A DNA stretch of 64,000 nt from Verticillium longisporum (taxonomy: Eukaryota > Ascomycota > Sordariomycetes > Glomerellales > Plectosphaerellaceae). The position numbers were made by a program, and so were the translations under genes. The notes below the pieces were generated by a model. That model searched no databases. It saw nothing but the letters and a program-made list of their open reading frames with translations, and was not told the DNA's origin. Where the stretch lies: assembly GCA_019188255.1 (NCBI GenBank), contig JAETXT010000004.1, forward strand, positions 3,472,001 to 3,536,000, in the 5' to 3' direction. Positions within the stretch are counted from its first letter, which is position 1; every line of letters begins with the position of its first letter. Positions 11,126-22,773 of this stretch are shown here, piece by piece.

Positions 11126-11747
11126 TCGGTGGACGATGATGACGATGCATGCGGAGGCCACGACGAGGACGCTGAATGAGTAGACGGACATGTGTGACGG
11201 GATGGAGGGTCGCTGTAGTCGACGAATATCGATGCACTCGCTGATCTGGGCTTGTTCCTAATTGGAGATGGCTGAATATACAGATCTCATACCACATGGT
11301 ACCGTTGACTGCTACGAGCCTTGATACGTCTGGTACACCAACTCCCTGGCGCTTTGAAGGTTGATTGTCGATATCGACTGTACAGACATTGACATGGACA
11401 CTGCTACATGACCGACTGCGACTGACTTGCATGCTGGGCGTGCAAGTGCATCCGATGGAAGCGTGGAAGTTCGTGATGCTGTCGTGCCAGAACCCCAGCC
11501 AGCATCATACTCCCATCAACGGCTCTTCAGTACATCCATGAGTCGCCATGATCCATTTGGAACACCATGTATGCTCAAAAAGGTCTGCAACCAGAACGCC
11601 AGAGGTTGTCAATACGCACAATGGATTGACATAACATTTCCTCTTGTCAGAACTCGGCATACTAGTGAACAACCATCAAATGAGGACAGCCAGATACATC
11701 ATGAATTCCGCGTCTTTGTGTTCAGCCTACCCAACCCTTGATCGCGG
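11126..11747. other. Intergenic between convergent genes
   Basis: This spacer is flanked by the 3' ends of the membrane protein gene and the lipase-like gene. It holds only small random ORFs and probably both 3' UTRs. Confidence 0.4.
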
Positions 11748-12980
11748 CTACTGGCACCCGGGGAGGTTGCTGAGAAGGACAGCAATGTCAGGGTTCCTGC
11801 CCACATTTCTCAGCGGCGCCGTTCTGTTATTAAACACCAATTCAACCAGCCCGACCGTGATGTCGTTCATCGCATCCTCAACCCTCCTGCCGTCCAGCTT
11901 GCCAAATATGGCGTCCACCCGAGGCTGCGACGCCGGCGGGACCTGATACGCCGTCAGCAGCAGCGGTATGTCGGAAAAGGCGTAGTGTTTGGTGCCCCGC
12001 ATCGCCAACTGCATCTTGGCGCCCTCCAGGTTGCCGTGAAAGTCGTCCCAGAACGGCACCGGCGCCGAGTCGTTGCCGATGGACTGGGACACGAGCACGA
12101 ACGGTTTGCCCTCGAAGCCTTCCGCGTCCACCGGGGGGAGGATCGGGCCGTCGAAATTGATGCCGCCGACGACGCGGGCGTCGCGGTGGGCGGCCGCCGC
12201 GGCGGTGGAACCGCCGAACGAGTGCCCCGAGACGACGACTCTGTGGGGATCAAACGTGCCGGGAAAATTTCCAAAGACGGAGTCCGTGAGCGTCTTGTTG
12301 GACAGTTGGGAGACGAGGAAAATCTCATCAGCAGTTCGGACCTGGGTATGTCAACGTTTGTGTTCCTCGTGTCTCTGCTCGCTGTAGCAGTGGTCTTTTG
12401 GGCTGCGAATTACCTCCAGTCCTTCCAAAGTGACCGTAGAGTTAGCTAGCTCCGGATCAGACGAGAACGCAGCGCTTCCGTCCGGGAACTCCACCACCGC
12501 GGTCTCGTATGTGTGATCGAGCACCAAAACAATATGACCCAGGCTCGACAGCGATCTTGCCATCGCACTGTACATGAACCTTGTGCCGCCCAGACCAGGT
12601 GAGAACACGACCAAAGGGAATTCCTCTTTGTCGGCGGTTGCATCCAGATTGATTGTTGAGATATCGCAATATGCCATCTCAAAAGAGGAGACCATCGCTT
12701 GCGGCAAGCCGAGCAGCTCCGCAGGCCTCGCAAAGACGCTGGCCGTCAGAGGAGGCATGTACGGCACTACTTGCGGCTCGCAACCATATTGCGATTTGAT
12801 TGGGAGAAACACTGAGGCCATCAACCGGCGTGTGGTATTGGCCTCGGGCGCGAACGGGTCAATGCGATCATGGTCGACGAGCTCGATATGCTCGACGGCA
12901 ACGGCGTAAGGACCGGGTGGCTGGGGAACAAGGACTGCCGTTGCAACCTCGATGACAAAACTAAGAGTTAAAAGAAGCAT
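11748..12980 (-). CDS. Secreted PAF-acetylhydrolase-like alpha/beta hydrolase
   Basis: Exons are 12980-12414 and 12341-11748 (386 aa), with a 72-bp intron from GTAATT to ACCCAG. The start is chosen at MLLLTLSFVIEVATA, a signal peptide; the longer open frame upstream is low complexity. The GxSxG nucleophile elbow is SGHSFGG with Ser near 230. An Asp-bearing strand follows (INFDGP), and a His occurs in GTKHYAFSD. This order, and the oxyanion-type motif FSPGLGG, fits the fungal platelet-activating-factor acetylhydrolase (isoform II) family. Members release short or oxidised acyl groups from phospholipids or act as general secreted esterases. Several N-x-S/T sites fit secretion. The substrate cannot be told from sequence. 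Confidence 0.78.
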
Positions 12981-15900
12981 TTTTGTTTTGCAGTGAGAGT
13001 TCAATTTTAGATAGTTGTCAAGGGTGTTGTTGGTGTTGGTTTCATTGGTGTTGTTCCAGCTCATGCTACTCGAGCCATCAATGTTATTGACCTTATATTC
13101 ATACATCTTTCCAGTAACATACCACACAACATGGTGAGATGGTTGAGCTCTCGCAATTTTCCCGGTATCAGGAGTTTGAGGCTGACATGTCGCAACATTG
13201 AGAAGCTAGTAGTTGATTCGTAATGCTCAGCCACTGAAGGATCACGGTGCCGAGAATGACGCCCTCATTCAGATGACCTTTTGGCTAAACTTGAACCCCT
13301 CACTGAGCTCACCTTCTTCATTCGGAATTCTGTTGCCTAAAATTGTGTGCTCACCACCAGCGGTTTGCGGTGAGGGCGTAGCAGCGATACGTCACTGAAG
13401 ATGCTTCTCAGCACGTAGGGCCGCGCAAGCTTCCACGACTGCTTCTTGAGAAAGCTCTCGGCGACGGTTTTGGATCATTGCACGCAGACACCAAGACTCT
13501 TCGTGGAGTATTGTTATTATCAGGCATGCGTGGCGGTGGACGCGCAACCCGAGAGTGTGTGCTCACATGCCAGGTCACGGCGTGGGCAAGCTGTGATAAG
13601 CCAATGCGTCACTAATTGGGTTCTTGCATCCCAAGAACCTGCAGAGTTGAAAGAATGGGCCATTTCCTATCCTGCCTACCATCGATGGGATGCAGGTTCT
13701 CCGGGGTGAACATACCCAACGCGGGCACCAGACTATCTTGTGCAAGGAAAGGCAGGAAAGACAAAGTTTTGCAAGCCCAGCGACATCAGAGTGAGAAGTC
13801 AATACTCATCGGAGCGAGGGTGGGTCTCGACTTGCGTGGAGAGGAGTCCAGTCCAGTGGCTTCTTTGGCATTGAGTCGTGAAACTTTCATGGTTGTCGTC
13901 AAGGACTAACCTGACTAGACTTTAAGTTCTCAAAATCGAGCTTGAATGCCAAATATAGCTACAAGGCATTAGTAAAGAAGTGAGAACGATTTCTTTCCTC
14001 TGAAATAATTTGCACACTTAACAGCTCATTCGAGTCGCTTCGCTCGCACAATCTTTCCTGTCATGTGGCCTACTTATCTCGCAGAACGCTGGCCTAGAGA
14101 TAAAAGATTCTGTTGGCTTTGCAGTTGAAAGTCCACACCTACAATCCCTCTTTAATACGTAGCTTGATAGCCATGTACTTTTCCAGGCTCTTCATGGTCG
14201 TCGTACATATATATTCTCCAAGTTGATCCCATAGTCCACCTTGACCGAGTGTCTTGAACCCCTTACACGGTCCTTCCGGCGGGCCGGTCGAGCGACAGGT
14301 TTTGTTCATACAAGCTTTATCCTGTTAGTCGCCGAACATGCTTCATGAAGTCTAACCTGTTTTGGTTCCTAATAGAACTTCAAATCCCTGCACACCTCAT
14401 CTGGTCACATCCCAAGCCGGATTCACAGTACAGCCAATTCCGAAACGTGCACAGAAAAGCCATCTTGAAAGGAGGCATCTTCTCGAATATCTCGCAGCAT
14501 CTTGGAATGTTTACACACCATGGCCAGTATTCCAAGTCCTATGATGAGTATCCCACAACACCAGCTCCTGCTCGTTGGCAGGGCTGCAGAGTCACTCTTG
14601 GCGCCAACTGCCTGGCTTTGGTCCAATTGCTTGATTCAGTGAATGCTAATGAGACTGAGACAGATGGACAGCCAGCAAAACGGAGAATTCATGACAGAAT
14701 GAGGGCAGCAACGTGACCACCCAGCTGCATTGCAGCATGAAGGTCGGGGTGCGCCACCTTGATCGCCCTGTCCACTCGTGTCTACACGTGCGCGAACAGT
14801 ACAGGAAACAACGGTGCATCTTGCGCATCTATGTGTTGATCATGCGACAGCTTGCTCATGTACCTCGCGATGCTGAAATTCGCATGCATCTGGGGTGTGG
14901 CATCCATGAGGAGCGCGTCACACGGCGGAGACGAGGATACTTCGCAACAGCGTATATCGACTATCGGTGTGAACAGCAGCTGACGGTGAACGCCAGGTTT
15001 TTTCAGCCTTGATTCATTGCTGCACATCTGGCCATGTAACTCGCGAAACGGATTGTAGGTGCCCCAAGTGGCGGCAGTCAAGGCGACCGTGATGAGAAAC
15101 GCACTTCTCACTGTGCACCAGATTGTCAGCTTTCCTTCAAAAGCAGCGTCTTGGCTGCTGCACAGCAAGCGCGTCTCCGAGAAACCGTCTGATCGAGTCA
15201 TCGCAGCACGGCGAAAGCAAGAGGACACGGCTGGTGCTGCTTGCGGTGTCCCTAGGGTGGGCGCATTACACAGGCGTCGACACGGGCTCACACGGACGTC
15301 GACACGGGAGCGCAGAGTTCAGGTCCGTGGGACGACGGCGGTCGTTGAGTGGACCAGACGCCGCGGAACACACGGGTACGCGTGTCGGGTTCCTCGTGTG
15401 ACGTTGATTCTCGAGATCGGCCATCTGTCCCTTCCTCCTTCGCGACACGTCATTCTCGAGGGTCTAGGGTGCCCCCCCCGTATGTTGTCAGTGCCTATTC
15501 CCGTATGGCGGGGGCGCAGTCGCAGGCGCAGAGGTCGAGATGGACGCGAAAAACGGGAGACGGAGGTTATGAGCGAATAGAATGGCCAGATCGCAAAGTG
15601 CCGAACAGGCGATGGGCCATTGTAGCAACTGGAGGAGCCGCATCCATGAGTGAGACGACGGCGTGGGATGGGACTTTCCGTCGAGGTCTCTCGAAGCTTT
15701 ATGCCTTGCACTTTACTTGCACTTTGCCATGGGCTTTTGTCATGCCGAGACGGACAACCGTGGCATTGAGTATCCCTGTGGTCGCAGGCTGGATTACCGA
15801 TTGGGTTGCAATTGATCTTCGTTCAAAGGGGGCCAAGCCAGCGTCCCATTTCCAATCGCCCTTGTCTCCTCCACTTTAGGCCCCCAAATGCCAGGAGGAT

Positions 15901-17087
15901 CCTATGGATCACTCCCCATTTAGAGTGCGAACGGAGTGGGCCATGACTGTCGTTAGTGAATGTTTTCATTCAGGCTTGGCGGGTCATAATCTGACCACTC
16001 TGCCGAAGCCTTGACCCAAGGAGCCCAGGAGTTGGGATGCATGTCAGATTTTCCGTACACGGCCCCAGGCGGAAAATGTGATAGGGGCCATGCAAATCTG
16101 CCGGAGACGGCAGGGCAAGGGGCAGAACTCGCTGGGCTGGACCGAACTGAGTCGACGGACATGATGCCAGACGGACGTTTGCCAAGTGATGCGGCCCGCG
16201 CTCACGCCCGGACGGGGCTGTCCTGGGATCTATTCCATATGGAGTCCTGGACTTTGGTTTAGGCTCCAGCAATTCGAGCAGGACGCCGGATGGAGGTGAG
16301 AGGAGGGAGCCAGACAGACTCGGAGCAAAACAGCATGCCGAAGCCATTCCTACTACACCTGTGCGACCACAGGCTGTACGGACAGATGCATTGATTGACA
16401 GCCGTCGCGACGCCGGGTCTGTCTGATCGGCGTCAACATCTGCCCTTCGAGCAGCATAGCCCAGGCTGACTTGTTTCGTCGAGCCCAAGCTGACATCACT
16501 CCGGCCCAGAGCTGACGACAACAAAACTCCCCCAACCCACGACGAGGGAAACTCAAATCACATCCATCCACCTCCCTCGCAACGTCCCCCTAAACGGCAG
16601 CCTGGCGTTCCGGTGGAGCACTGCCGTGTTTTCCACATGGCGGAGCCTGTTGTTGGTCATTGTTTGCGTGGCCGAGCCTCCCATTCCGCAGTGCGAAGCA
16701 TGTTTCTAAGTCTGTAGCCCGCTTTCTACTGGCCGTCTCGCCCGCGCCATGGCCAAAATCCTGCTGCCTGTCGGGTGAGACGACCGTTACTGATACACTG
16801 CGGTACTCACAGTGTGACCACGACTGTTGATAGGAGCTGGCCCCACGCCTGTCCTCTTTCCGGCTCCCATGGACGGTCTGTTGGGCACATGGCAGACCGT
16901 GCCATGACGGAGGCTTTGTTACGTCTTTTGATGTCGATGATCCCCCCCACCTCTCTGGTTCTTCTTCTTGTGCTACACATTTTCCTCTGTTCAGGTGCTC
17001 GTCTGTCTCCAGGACCGCTCGTATGTATTGCTCTGACTTCTTGCGGCCCATGAACCTTTCGAGCCTGTTACGTCCCCTAGCATCGAC
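12981..17087. other. 4.1-kb region without a recognisable gene
   Basis: Both strands contain many overlapping ORFs of 60-184 codons (for example 14345-14716 plus, 14782-15291 minus, 15059-15580 plus, 15970-16524 minus, 16590-17051 minus). They shadow one another, are rich in Arg, Ser, His and Cys, and show no domain, signal peptide with consistent exons, or repeat structure. A C-run (seven to eight C) occurs near 15471. The last few hundred bases should be the promoter of the glycosyltransferase gene at 17088. Confidence 0.4.
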
Positions 17088-18347
17088 ATGTCACCGAGTC
17101 TCCAACTGCCATTGCTAGACGGCGACGAGCCCCGCGGCGAGTACGAGCCACTGCACCTCAAGGGCCGTCTCGGCAGACCCCGCGAGAGGAGCTTTCTCTG
17201 GCTCAAGGCCATTACGACCGCCGTCCTCGTCCTCATCGCCATCTTGGTCTTCTTCTTCCCAGACGACGCCCGACACTACCTTCACCTCCCGCCTCCCTCC
17301 TCAGGCCATCACACGCCAACCCGCGACCGCATCCAGGACATTGTAACGTCCATCCTCGGCAGCTCGCCCTCGCCACCGCACAACACGACGGCGGACCCCA
17401 TCCCCAACACGGCCCATTTTGTCTACATCCTCCAAGACCCCGACGCCGACTTCCACTTTGAGTTCAGCCACTACCTCGCCATCTACGCCGCCGCGCACCA
17501 CTGGCGCCCCGACACGCTCTACTTCCACACCAACGCCCGCCCGGCCGCCCTCGACCGCGCCCGCGCCGGCACGTCCGGCCGCTGGAACGCCCTGATCCTG
17601 AACCTGCCGCGCCTGACCGTCCGCGCCGTCACCGTCCCGACGCACGCCGGCAACGGCGTCGCGCTGACGGGCATGGAGCACAAGTCGGACTTTGTGCGCG
17701 TCAAGGCCGTGCACGAGCTCGGCGGCGTCTACGTCGACTGGGACGTCCACGCGCTGCGCGACCTGGCGCCGCTGCGCAGCGCCGGCTTCCGCGCCGTCGC
17801 GGGCCGGCAGAAGGAGGGCGACCTCAACAGCGGGACGTTCCTCGCCGCCAGGGGGAGCAGGCTGACGGCGCTGTGGATCGAGGGCATGAACGCCGCGTAT
17901 GACGGCCAGTGGGAGACGCACAGCAACGGCGTGCTGACGGCTGTTGCGGAGCGGCTGGTGCGGGAGGAGGGCGAGGTGCTCCTTGTCGAGAGGGAGGCGT
18001 TTGCGCCGGGCGGCTGGGGTACGGGGGATGTCGCGGAGCTGTTTGCGCCGCATTTCAGCGAAAGGTCGAACCTCGAGGGGAAGAGGCAGGGCGACGAGCT
18101 GGAGGCGTTTGACGAGGGGCCCGGCGCTGTTGGGATCAACCCGTCGTGGGCGCGCGACTGGTCTTTCACGTATCTGCTGCATGCGTTCCGCCCAGGCAGG
18201 GCGAGCAAGAACCCGTGGGGGTTTGAGGCTATAACGCCGAGATATGTGTTTGAGAGGCAGAGCAACTTTGCGAGGGCCGTGTATCCCGTGGCGAAGGACA
18301 TGTATGATCGGAAGATTATCCAGATTGACGACTCACATGAAGGGTGA
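17088..18347 (+). CDS. GT32-like glycosyltransferase with DXD motif, type II membrane protein
   Basis: This is a single-exon frame of 419 aa. A short cytoplasmic N-terminus is followed by one membrane span at residues 41-57 (ITTAVLVLIAILVFFF), a Pro/Ser-rich stem, and a lumenal catalytic domain. Residues 211-219 read LGGVYVDWD; D217-W218-D219 is the metal- and sugar-nucleotide-binding DXD motif of the family containing yeast Och1-type mannosyltransferases and related fungal enzymes. The preceding HKSDFVRVKAVHELGG segment is also typical. It probably acts in the Golgi on glycoproteins or glycolipids; the sugar and acceptor are unknown. A good splice donor (GTGAGT) overlaps the stop codon, so a spliced C-terminal extension into 18478-18716 is possible but less likely, because that DNA fits a pseudogene on the other strand. 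Confidence 0.8.
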   Translation: MSPSLQLPLLDGDEPRGEYEPLHLKGRLGRPRERSFLWLKAITTAVLVLIAILVFFFPDDARHYLHLPPPSSGHHTPTRDRIQDIVTSILGSSPSPPHNTTADPIPNTAHFVYILQDPDADFHFEFSHYLAIYAAAHHWRPDTLYFHTNARPAALDRARAGTSGRWNALILNLPRLTVRAVTVPTHAGNGVALTGMEHKSDFVRVKAVHELGGVYVDWDVHALRDLAPLRSAGFRAVAGRQKEGDLNSGTFLAARGSRLTALWIEGMNAAYDGQWETHSNGVLTAVAERLVREEGEVLLVEREAFAPGGWGTGDVAELFAPHFSERSNLEGKRQGDELEAFDEGPGAVGINPSWARDWSFTYLLHAFRPGRASKNPWGFEAITPRYVFERQSNFARAVYPVAKDMYDRKIIQIDDSHEG

Positions 18348-18511
18348 GTGTCGAGGGGGCAGTGGATGAGCGTGCACAGATTTACTTATATACCCTCTTC
18401 TTGAATCAAGCGTGTTCTTTCAATTAGACCTGGCTTTTCAAGTCTGATGCTATGGTCCATACTAACTCGCTACAGGCGATTACACGATCGTCTTGAGAGC
18501 TTCATCTTGAT

Positions 18512-19743
18512 TCAGGCCGCCCAGACATGCTCACCCAACGCCAACGCCACAATCAAATCCCCATTGCCCTCCTTGAACTGGAGGAAGAAGCCCAGCCCAT
18601 CGACCAGATTTGTAAGAGGAAACGGCACACCAGCAAACGTCAGTTCAACAATCATCTCAGCCCGCACACAGGAAATACTTGCCCACGCCGTCGGTATGTT
18701 ACTATCACTCCCATAAATCGTGTCCTGCCGAATCAACTGCTCCCGAGGCTGCGCAGCAATCCAGCTCGAGAATTCCCCCACGCCCTCCCCGGTAACGGCG
18801 TGCGCCATGTCGTGAATCCCTCGGCAAACTGTGACAGCGGCGCGTCGCACAAGTCTGACACCGACTGCTCGAGCTACGGCGTCACAACGAGCTCAACAAG
18901 AACGCAGACCGAAGAGCCAGCTTGGGGGGCAAGTCGACGCTCGTGAAATTGATGGCCGTGGGGTGGATCGCCCACGCTGTGTCTTGCCGTCTGCGTCCGC
19001 TGTCAAATGAGCGCTGACAGAGGGTCGAGAGCCAAGAGACGCCGTCTGTGGGCTTTGCGCTGTGCTTTAGGGCGTCTGGCTCGGAGCGCGTGAAGCGATT
19101 TCGTTGCCGACGATAAATAGTAAAATCACCGGGCTTCTCGTCTAACTTGAGACACTATTATGTCTCGTCACTTTAACGATTGGTTTATCTGCGCTTTCAC
19201 TCGCATCCAATGTTAACTTGCAGCGTGGTTGTCTCTGGTGTTGTGTTGTGGTGGGAGTGGACTCACAGGTTGAGGAGCCGCTTGTTCGAAATGATGCGTG
19301 CCAATCTGGTCTTCCATCATGAAGAACAGAATATATGGCGAGCAACGCGGCTTCTCCATCTAGAAGGGTGGTGACATTTATTGTGTTGGTGATGGTACCT
19401 TGGAATGACGACAATGAGGCGTTGCCGTGACTTCGCCTGAGCGGCTCCCGACTCGGCATCGATGGAGGCGGCCGCTGAGGTGGGGGTATGGATCCAACAA
19501 CAGAGCGACAGTCCGCTTGAGGCGTTCAATCTTGAGGCGTTCAATCTTGAGGCGTTCAATCTTGACGGGCGTGGATGGGCTGTGGATTCGTATAGCCATT
19601 CCGCGCCGACCAGGATGAGCGGGAACATGTGGTCCAATGGGCCGAGAAAGGAGGGGGCGGGAGTGAAGAGATGCTGTCGTTGTTTGCATGGCGAAGACAT
19701 GCGATGTCGTCACCTGGATAGAGTTGTTCGCCATGTTGCTCAA
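18512..19743 (-). pseudogene. Broken HXXXD-type acyltransferase (trichothecene 3-O-acetyltransferase-like)
   Basis: Pieces of one protein lie in order on the minus strand but in different frames. The N-terminal part (about 19743-19440) has RTVALLLDPYPHLSGRLH, which matches the 'donor helix, YPHLAGRL' start of the plant/fungal transferase family. The middle (about 19098-18890) has a run like RSEPDALKHS...GVSWLST, then INFTSVDLPPKLALRSAFLL before a stop. The C-terminal part (18850-18512) includes GIHDMAHAVTGEG and ends VDGLGFFLQFKEGNGDLIVA. I count at least two frame changes and one stop, so it is non-functional. Family members transfer acetyl or longer acyl groups onto alcohols of secondary metabolites. 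The family call rests on short motifs and is moderate. Confidence 0.5.
19516..19560. repeat. Three tandem copies of a 15-bp unit
   Basis: The unit cttgaggcgttcaat is repeated three times without mismatch. It lies within the N-terminal part of the acyltransferase pseudogene and adds five residues per copy in its frame (IERLK), so it may be an in-frame expansion. Confidence 0.8.
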
Positions 19744-20202
19744 ACGCCAATCTGGTGAATCAGAGTTGTCGTATCATTAATTGAATCAAGCGCAATACAG
19801 CAAGATATGACCACAGTCTTCGGATAGGGAAATCCATGCTCGTACTAGGCTCGAATGATTGTCCCCCTGCGTCACAAGAGTCATCCTCAGTGGGCTGTGG
19901 TCGCAGGCTTTTGTTCATGATTTAGACGACTTGGTGTGTAGAAGGCCTCCGACATGGGCCTCAGAGCTGGGATGTGGAACTAGCACGAGATGAATGACAT
20001 GGCGTGGGCACAAGTGAACCTCGCGAACCTCACGAAATTGAACAGCGGGCAACGGTAGCAAAGGCAACTTCAATAGTATCATCGCAACGCGAGCGTCTCG
20101 CGCTCTTCCTCATAAGGTCATGATAAACACCAAACGCCATGCACGCCATGCCGTCCCCTTGTCCGACCATGTGGGTGACGCAGCCCAGAGGGCGCGCACC
20201 GC
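19744..20202. other. Intergenic, no supported gene
   Basis: This short spacer between the acyltransferase pseudogene and the coiled-coil gene contains no ORF worth reporting. Confidence 0.5.
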
Positions 20203-21400
20203 TCACACGCCCTGAGCCAGCCCCGCGTTCGAAGCGCTCTCGCCCACCTTGACCTCCTCCTCGGGCACGCCGACACCGACGCTGCCGGCGATGCTCTGCG
20301 CGCCCATCGACGCAGCCGTCAAGCTCCGCTCCCTGTCGCCGCCGGGCCTCTGCGGCGCCGCGTTCGCCGACGCACCGGGGCCCGCGCTCGTGGTGCCCCC
20401 CGTGGTGCTGACGCTCTCGCTGCGGCGGCGCTCGCGCACCAGCCGCTCGAGCTCGCGGATGCGGCGTCTCAGCGCTTCGTTCTCCTGCAGCGCCGTCTCG
20501 AGCTGCTCGCGGTGCAGCCGCGTCTCTTCGTAGCGCACGGTGCCCGGGACGTGGCTCGGCGACAGCGGCTGCTGCTGCTGCTGCTCCTGTCCAGCAGGGG
20601 TCGCGAGGGTGCCTGCGCTCGTGGCGACCGGCGGCGGGACGCGCTGCGAGGAGGGAAAGTACCCCGGGCCTGCGAGGAGGTCGGCTGCCGCCGGCGAGGT
20701 ACCAGCAAGGCTTGGGTGCGAGGCAGAGCTGTTCTGCCGCGAGAGCGAGGCACCGGGAGCCGACCGCATGGGAATCGAGGTTGTCGAGGCGTTGGCGGAG
20801 CCCATGGTCGCCATGAGGCTGCGGGCGCTCGTGCTTGACGAGGTTCGGTTGTGGCGGCGGCCGGCCGTCGAGAAGCCGGCGCCGGAGAGGAGACCTGCGT
20901 CGACGGGGGGTGTGGGTTGTTCGGTGGCGGTGTTGCCTGTGGACGTCGACGACGCGTTCGAGACGGTCGAGGCATTATGGGCGGCCCGGAGCAGCTGCAG
21001 TTCGCGCGTCAAGCGATTGACCTGGGAGGATGAAGGTTAGCGGCATGATGCTCGTGACAACAGACATGGGGACAGTGGAACGTACGACGGCCTCTTGCTC
21101 TTTTTCCAGCTGAATGTGCAGGTCAGCGGCTGTCAACGGCCGCGGGTGACGGATGGGCCCAGGTCCCGACACGACACCAATGTCGGATGGAGCTGAAGTA
21201 TTGGCCGTTGTCGGTTGTGGTTGGCCTGGGGGAAGGTGCGGTGATGGGAGCGAGGCATTGGAAGCGCGGCGAGGCTGGTTGACGGTCGTCTGGTTCGAGG
21301 GGAGAATGTCAAGGCTGTGAGCCGGCAACTGGTTTGATGACGGTCTTCGGGAGCTCGTCAGCGCGTGTGGCGACGCGGGTACCGAGTTGAGATCAGGCAT
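20203..21400 (-). CDS. Conserved fungal coiled-coil protein, 377 aa, unknown function
   Basis: Exon 1 is 21400-21086 and exon 2 is 21021-20203. The 64-bp intron runs from GTACGT to CCTCCCAG and joins EQEAV to VNRLTREL. Residues about 1-85 are Ser/Pro/Thr-rich. A first helical segment with heptad character spans the junction (LHIQLEKEQEAVVNRLTREL), followed by LLRAAHNAS. A long Ser/Ala/Gly-rich middle includes a short Gln run. A second strong coiled coil follows (REQLETALQENEALRRR, then ELERLVRERRR). The tail is low complexity. The architecture suggests a cytoplasmic scaffold or adaptor that dimerises. I do not recognise a named family. Confidence 0.72.
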
Positions 21401-22773
21401 CGTGATGCTGGCGATTGATCAAGGTGGCGTGGTATGCGGGGGGAAGCAGTCGCGGCGTCGGCGATGTCGTGCCGAGTGATTCGGCTTGTCGAGGTGCTCT
21501 CTCTTCTGCTATGATGCGAAATCACAGACAAGGGACGCGGCCTGGAAAGGGAATGACGACGCCAAAGGGGCACGAAGCGGTAGATGGAATGTTGTTGAAA
21601 GCAAAGGTTGTTGAAAGCAGGTCGTTGGTCATTCACGAGTCGAAGCTCTTTCCCCACCTCGAGCTCGGGTCCCACCACGGCACTGGCACGGGCACTCACA
21701 CCCCACCATGGCCACCCTGACCACCCAGACCCTCACCAACCACTGTAAAGTAATACTGACGGTGACCTCATCTGAAGAGCTTGCTCACTATGCAACACCC
21801 TCTATCGACGAAATGGCTTGGAACATCATCGACATGAAGAGCCTATTAAAGCTGAGAACTCGACCGGCAATGACCATTGAGGCTCAAACATCCCTATAAC
21901 TCTCATTTCTGTATATGAAATGAATGTCATTGCCTTCAGGCATCATGAGACGAGAAGCTCAGATATGGATATGCAACAGGATTGGGTCCAAGACTCGCAA
22001 AAGGACTGGGCGATAACCAGATTCTGTTCACTCAATACGGAAGACGGTGATGCATTGGACGCGAGGCGAGGATAGTAACACCACGGAAAATCACGGAAGT
22101 CCAAAAAGAAATAAAGCCGTCAGGTAGCCAATTGAGGTGGTGTCGAGGGCGGCACTGACAATTTCATCATTCTGAGATGTCCGATGTCCTATGCCGAGGC
22201 TCGTTGTCCTTTGTCTTTCGCGATGTACCTTTTTTCACTGTTCGCCCTGCGATGATGTTCCTCTTAAACTAGCCGAGTCTGCTGCAATGTTGCTCAAAGC
22301 AATGAAGCGAGCTAAAATGCAAGGAAACAGGCTCAGATATGGTTGCAACGAACTTGTCGCACATTTGGGAGCGTACCAAGTTCGTGTTGGCTCGGCAGTC
22401 TTCGGAGTAGAGGCTCTGCTTGCCAACATATCCGAGCCCAAAAGTGTCTCGAAGCCATCCTACTCTGCGAATAGGACAAATCACAACGCCGCTATGTACA
22501 GTCGGGTAGCTCTCCCAAAGCTTCCATTGCCACTTTTGGAAGAAGCAGTCACCGGAACTTACAGATGAGCTGTCGGTGCTGGAGGAGGCACCTCGAGAGA
22601 GCGGCTCCTCACAGATCTCGACTACGGCCGCAGCAGGGCCCGCCCGACGCTGACAAGCCTGCGTACACCTTCGGAGTACCGCATCGTACAGCGCTGGTGG
22701 ATAAAGACAAGGCTTGGCTAATGACGATAACCACGACTAACCTATTCAACCGGCGCCCATCCTAGCGTAATGC
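21401..22773. other. Flank of the transposon block, no supported gene
   Basis: This region upstream of the coiled-coil gene has ordinary base composition up to the sharp edge of the AT-rich block at 22782. A 125-codon ORF at 22191-22568 has no recognisable motif. Confidence 0.4.

Noticed and set aside
12981..13127. N-terminal extension of the lipase-like gene
   Set aside because: The extra residues are low-complexity Asn/Thr and would bury the clear signal peptide at MLLLTLS.
18447..18716. Spliced C-terminal extension of the GT32-like protein
   Set aside because: A GTGAGT donor and an acceptor exist, but the DNA is better explained as the C-terminus of the acyltransferase pseudogene on the other strand.
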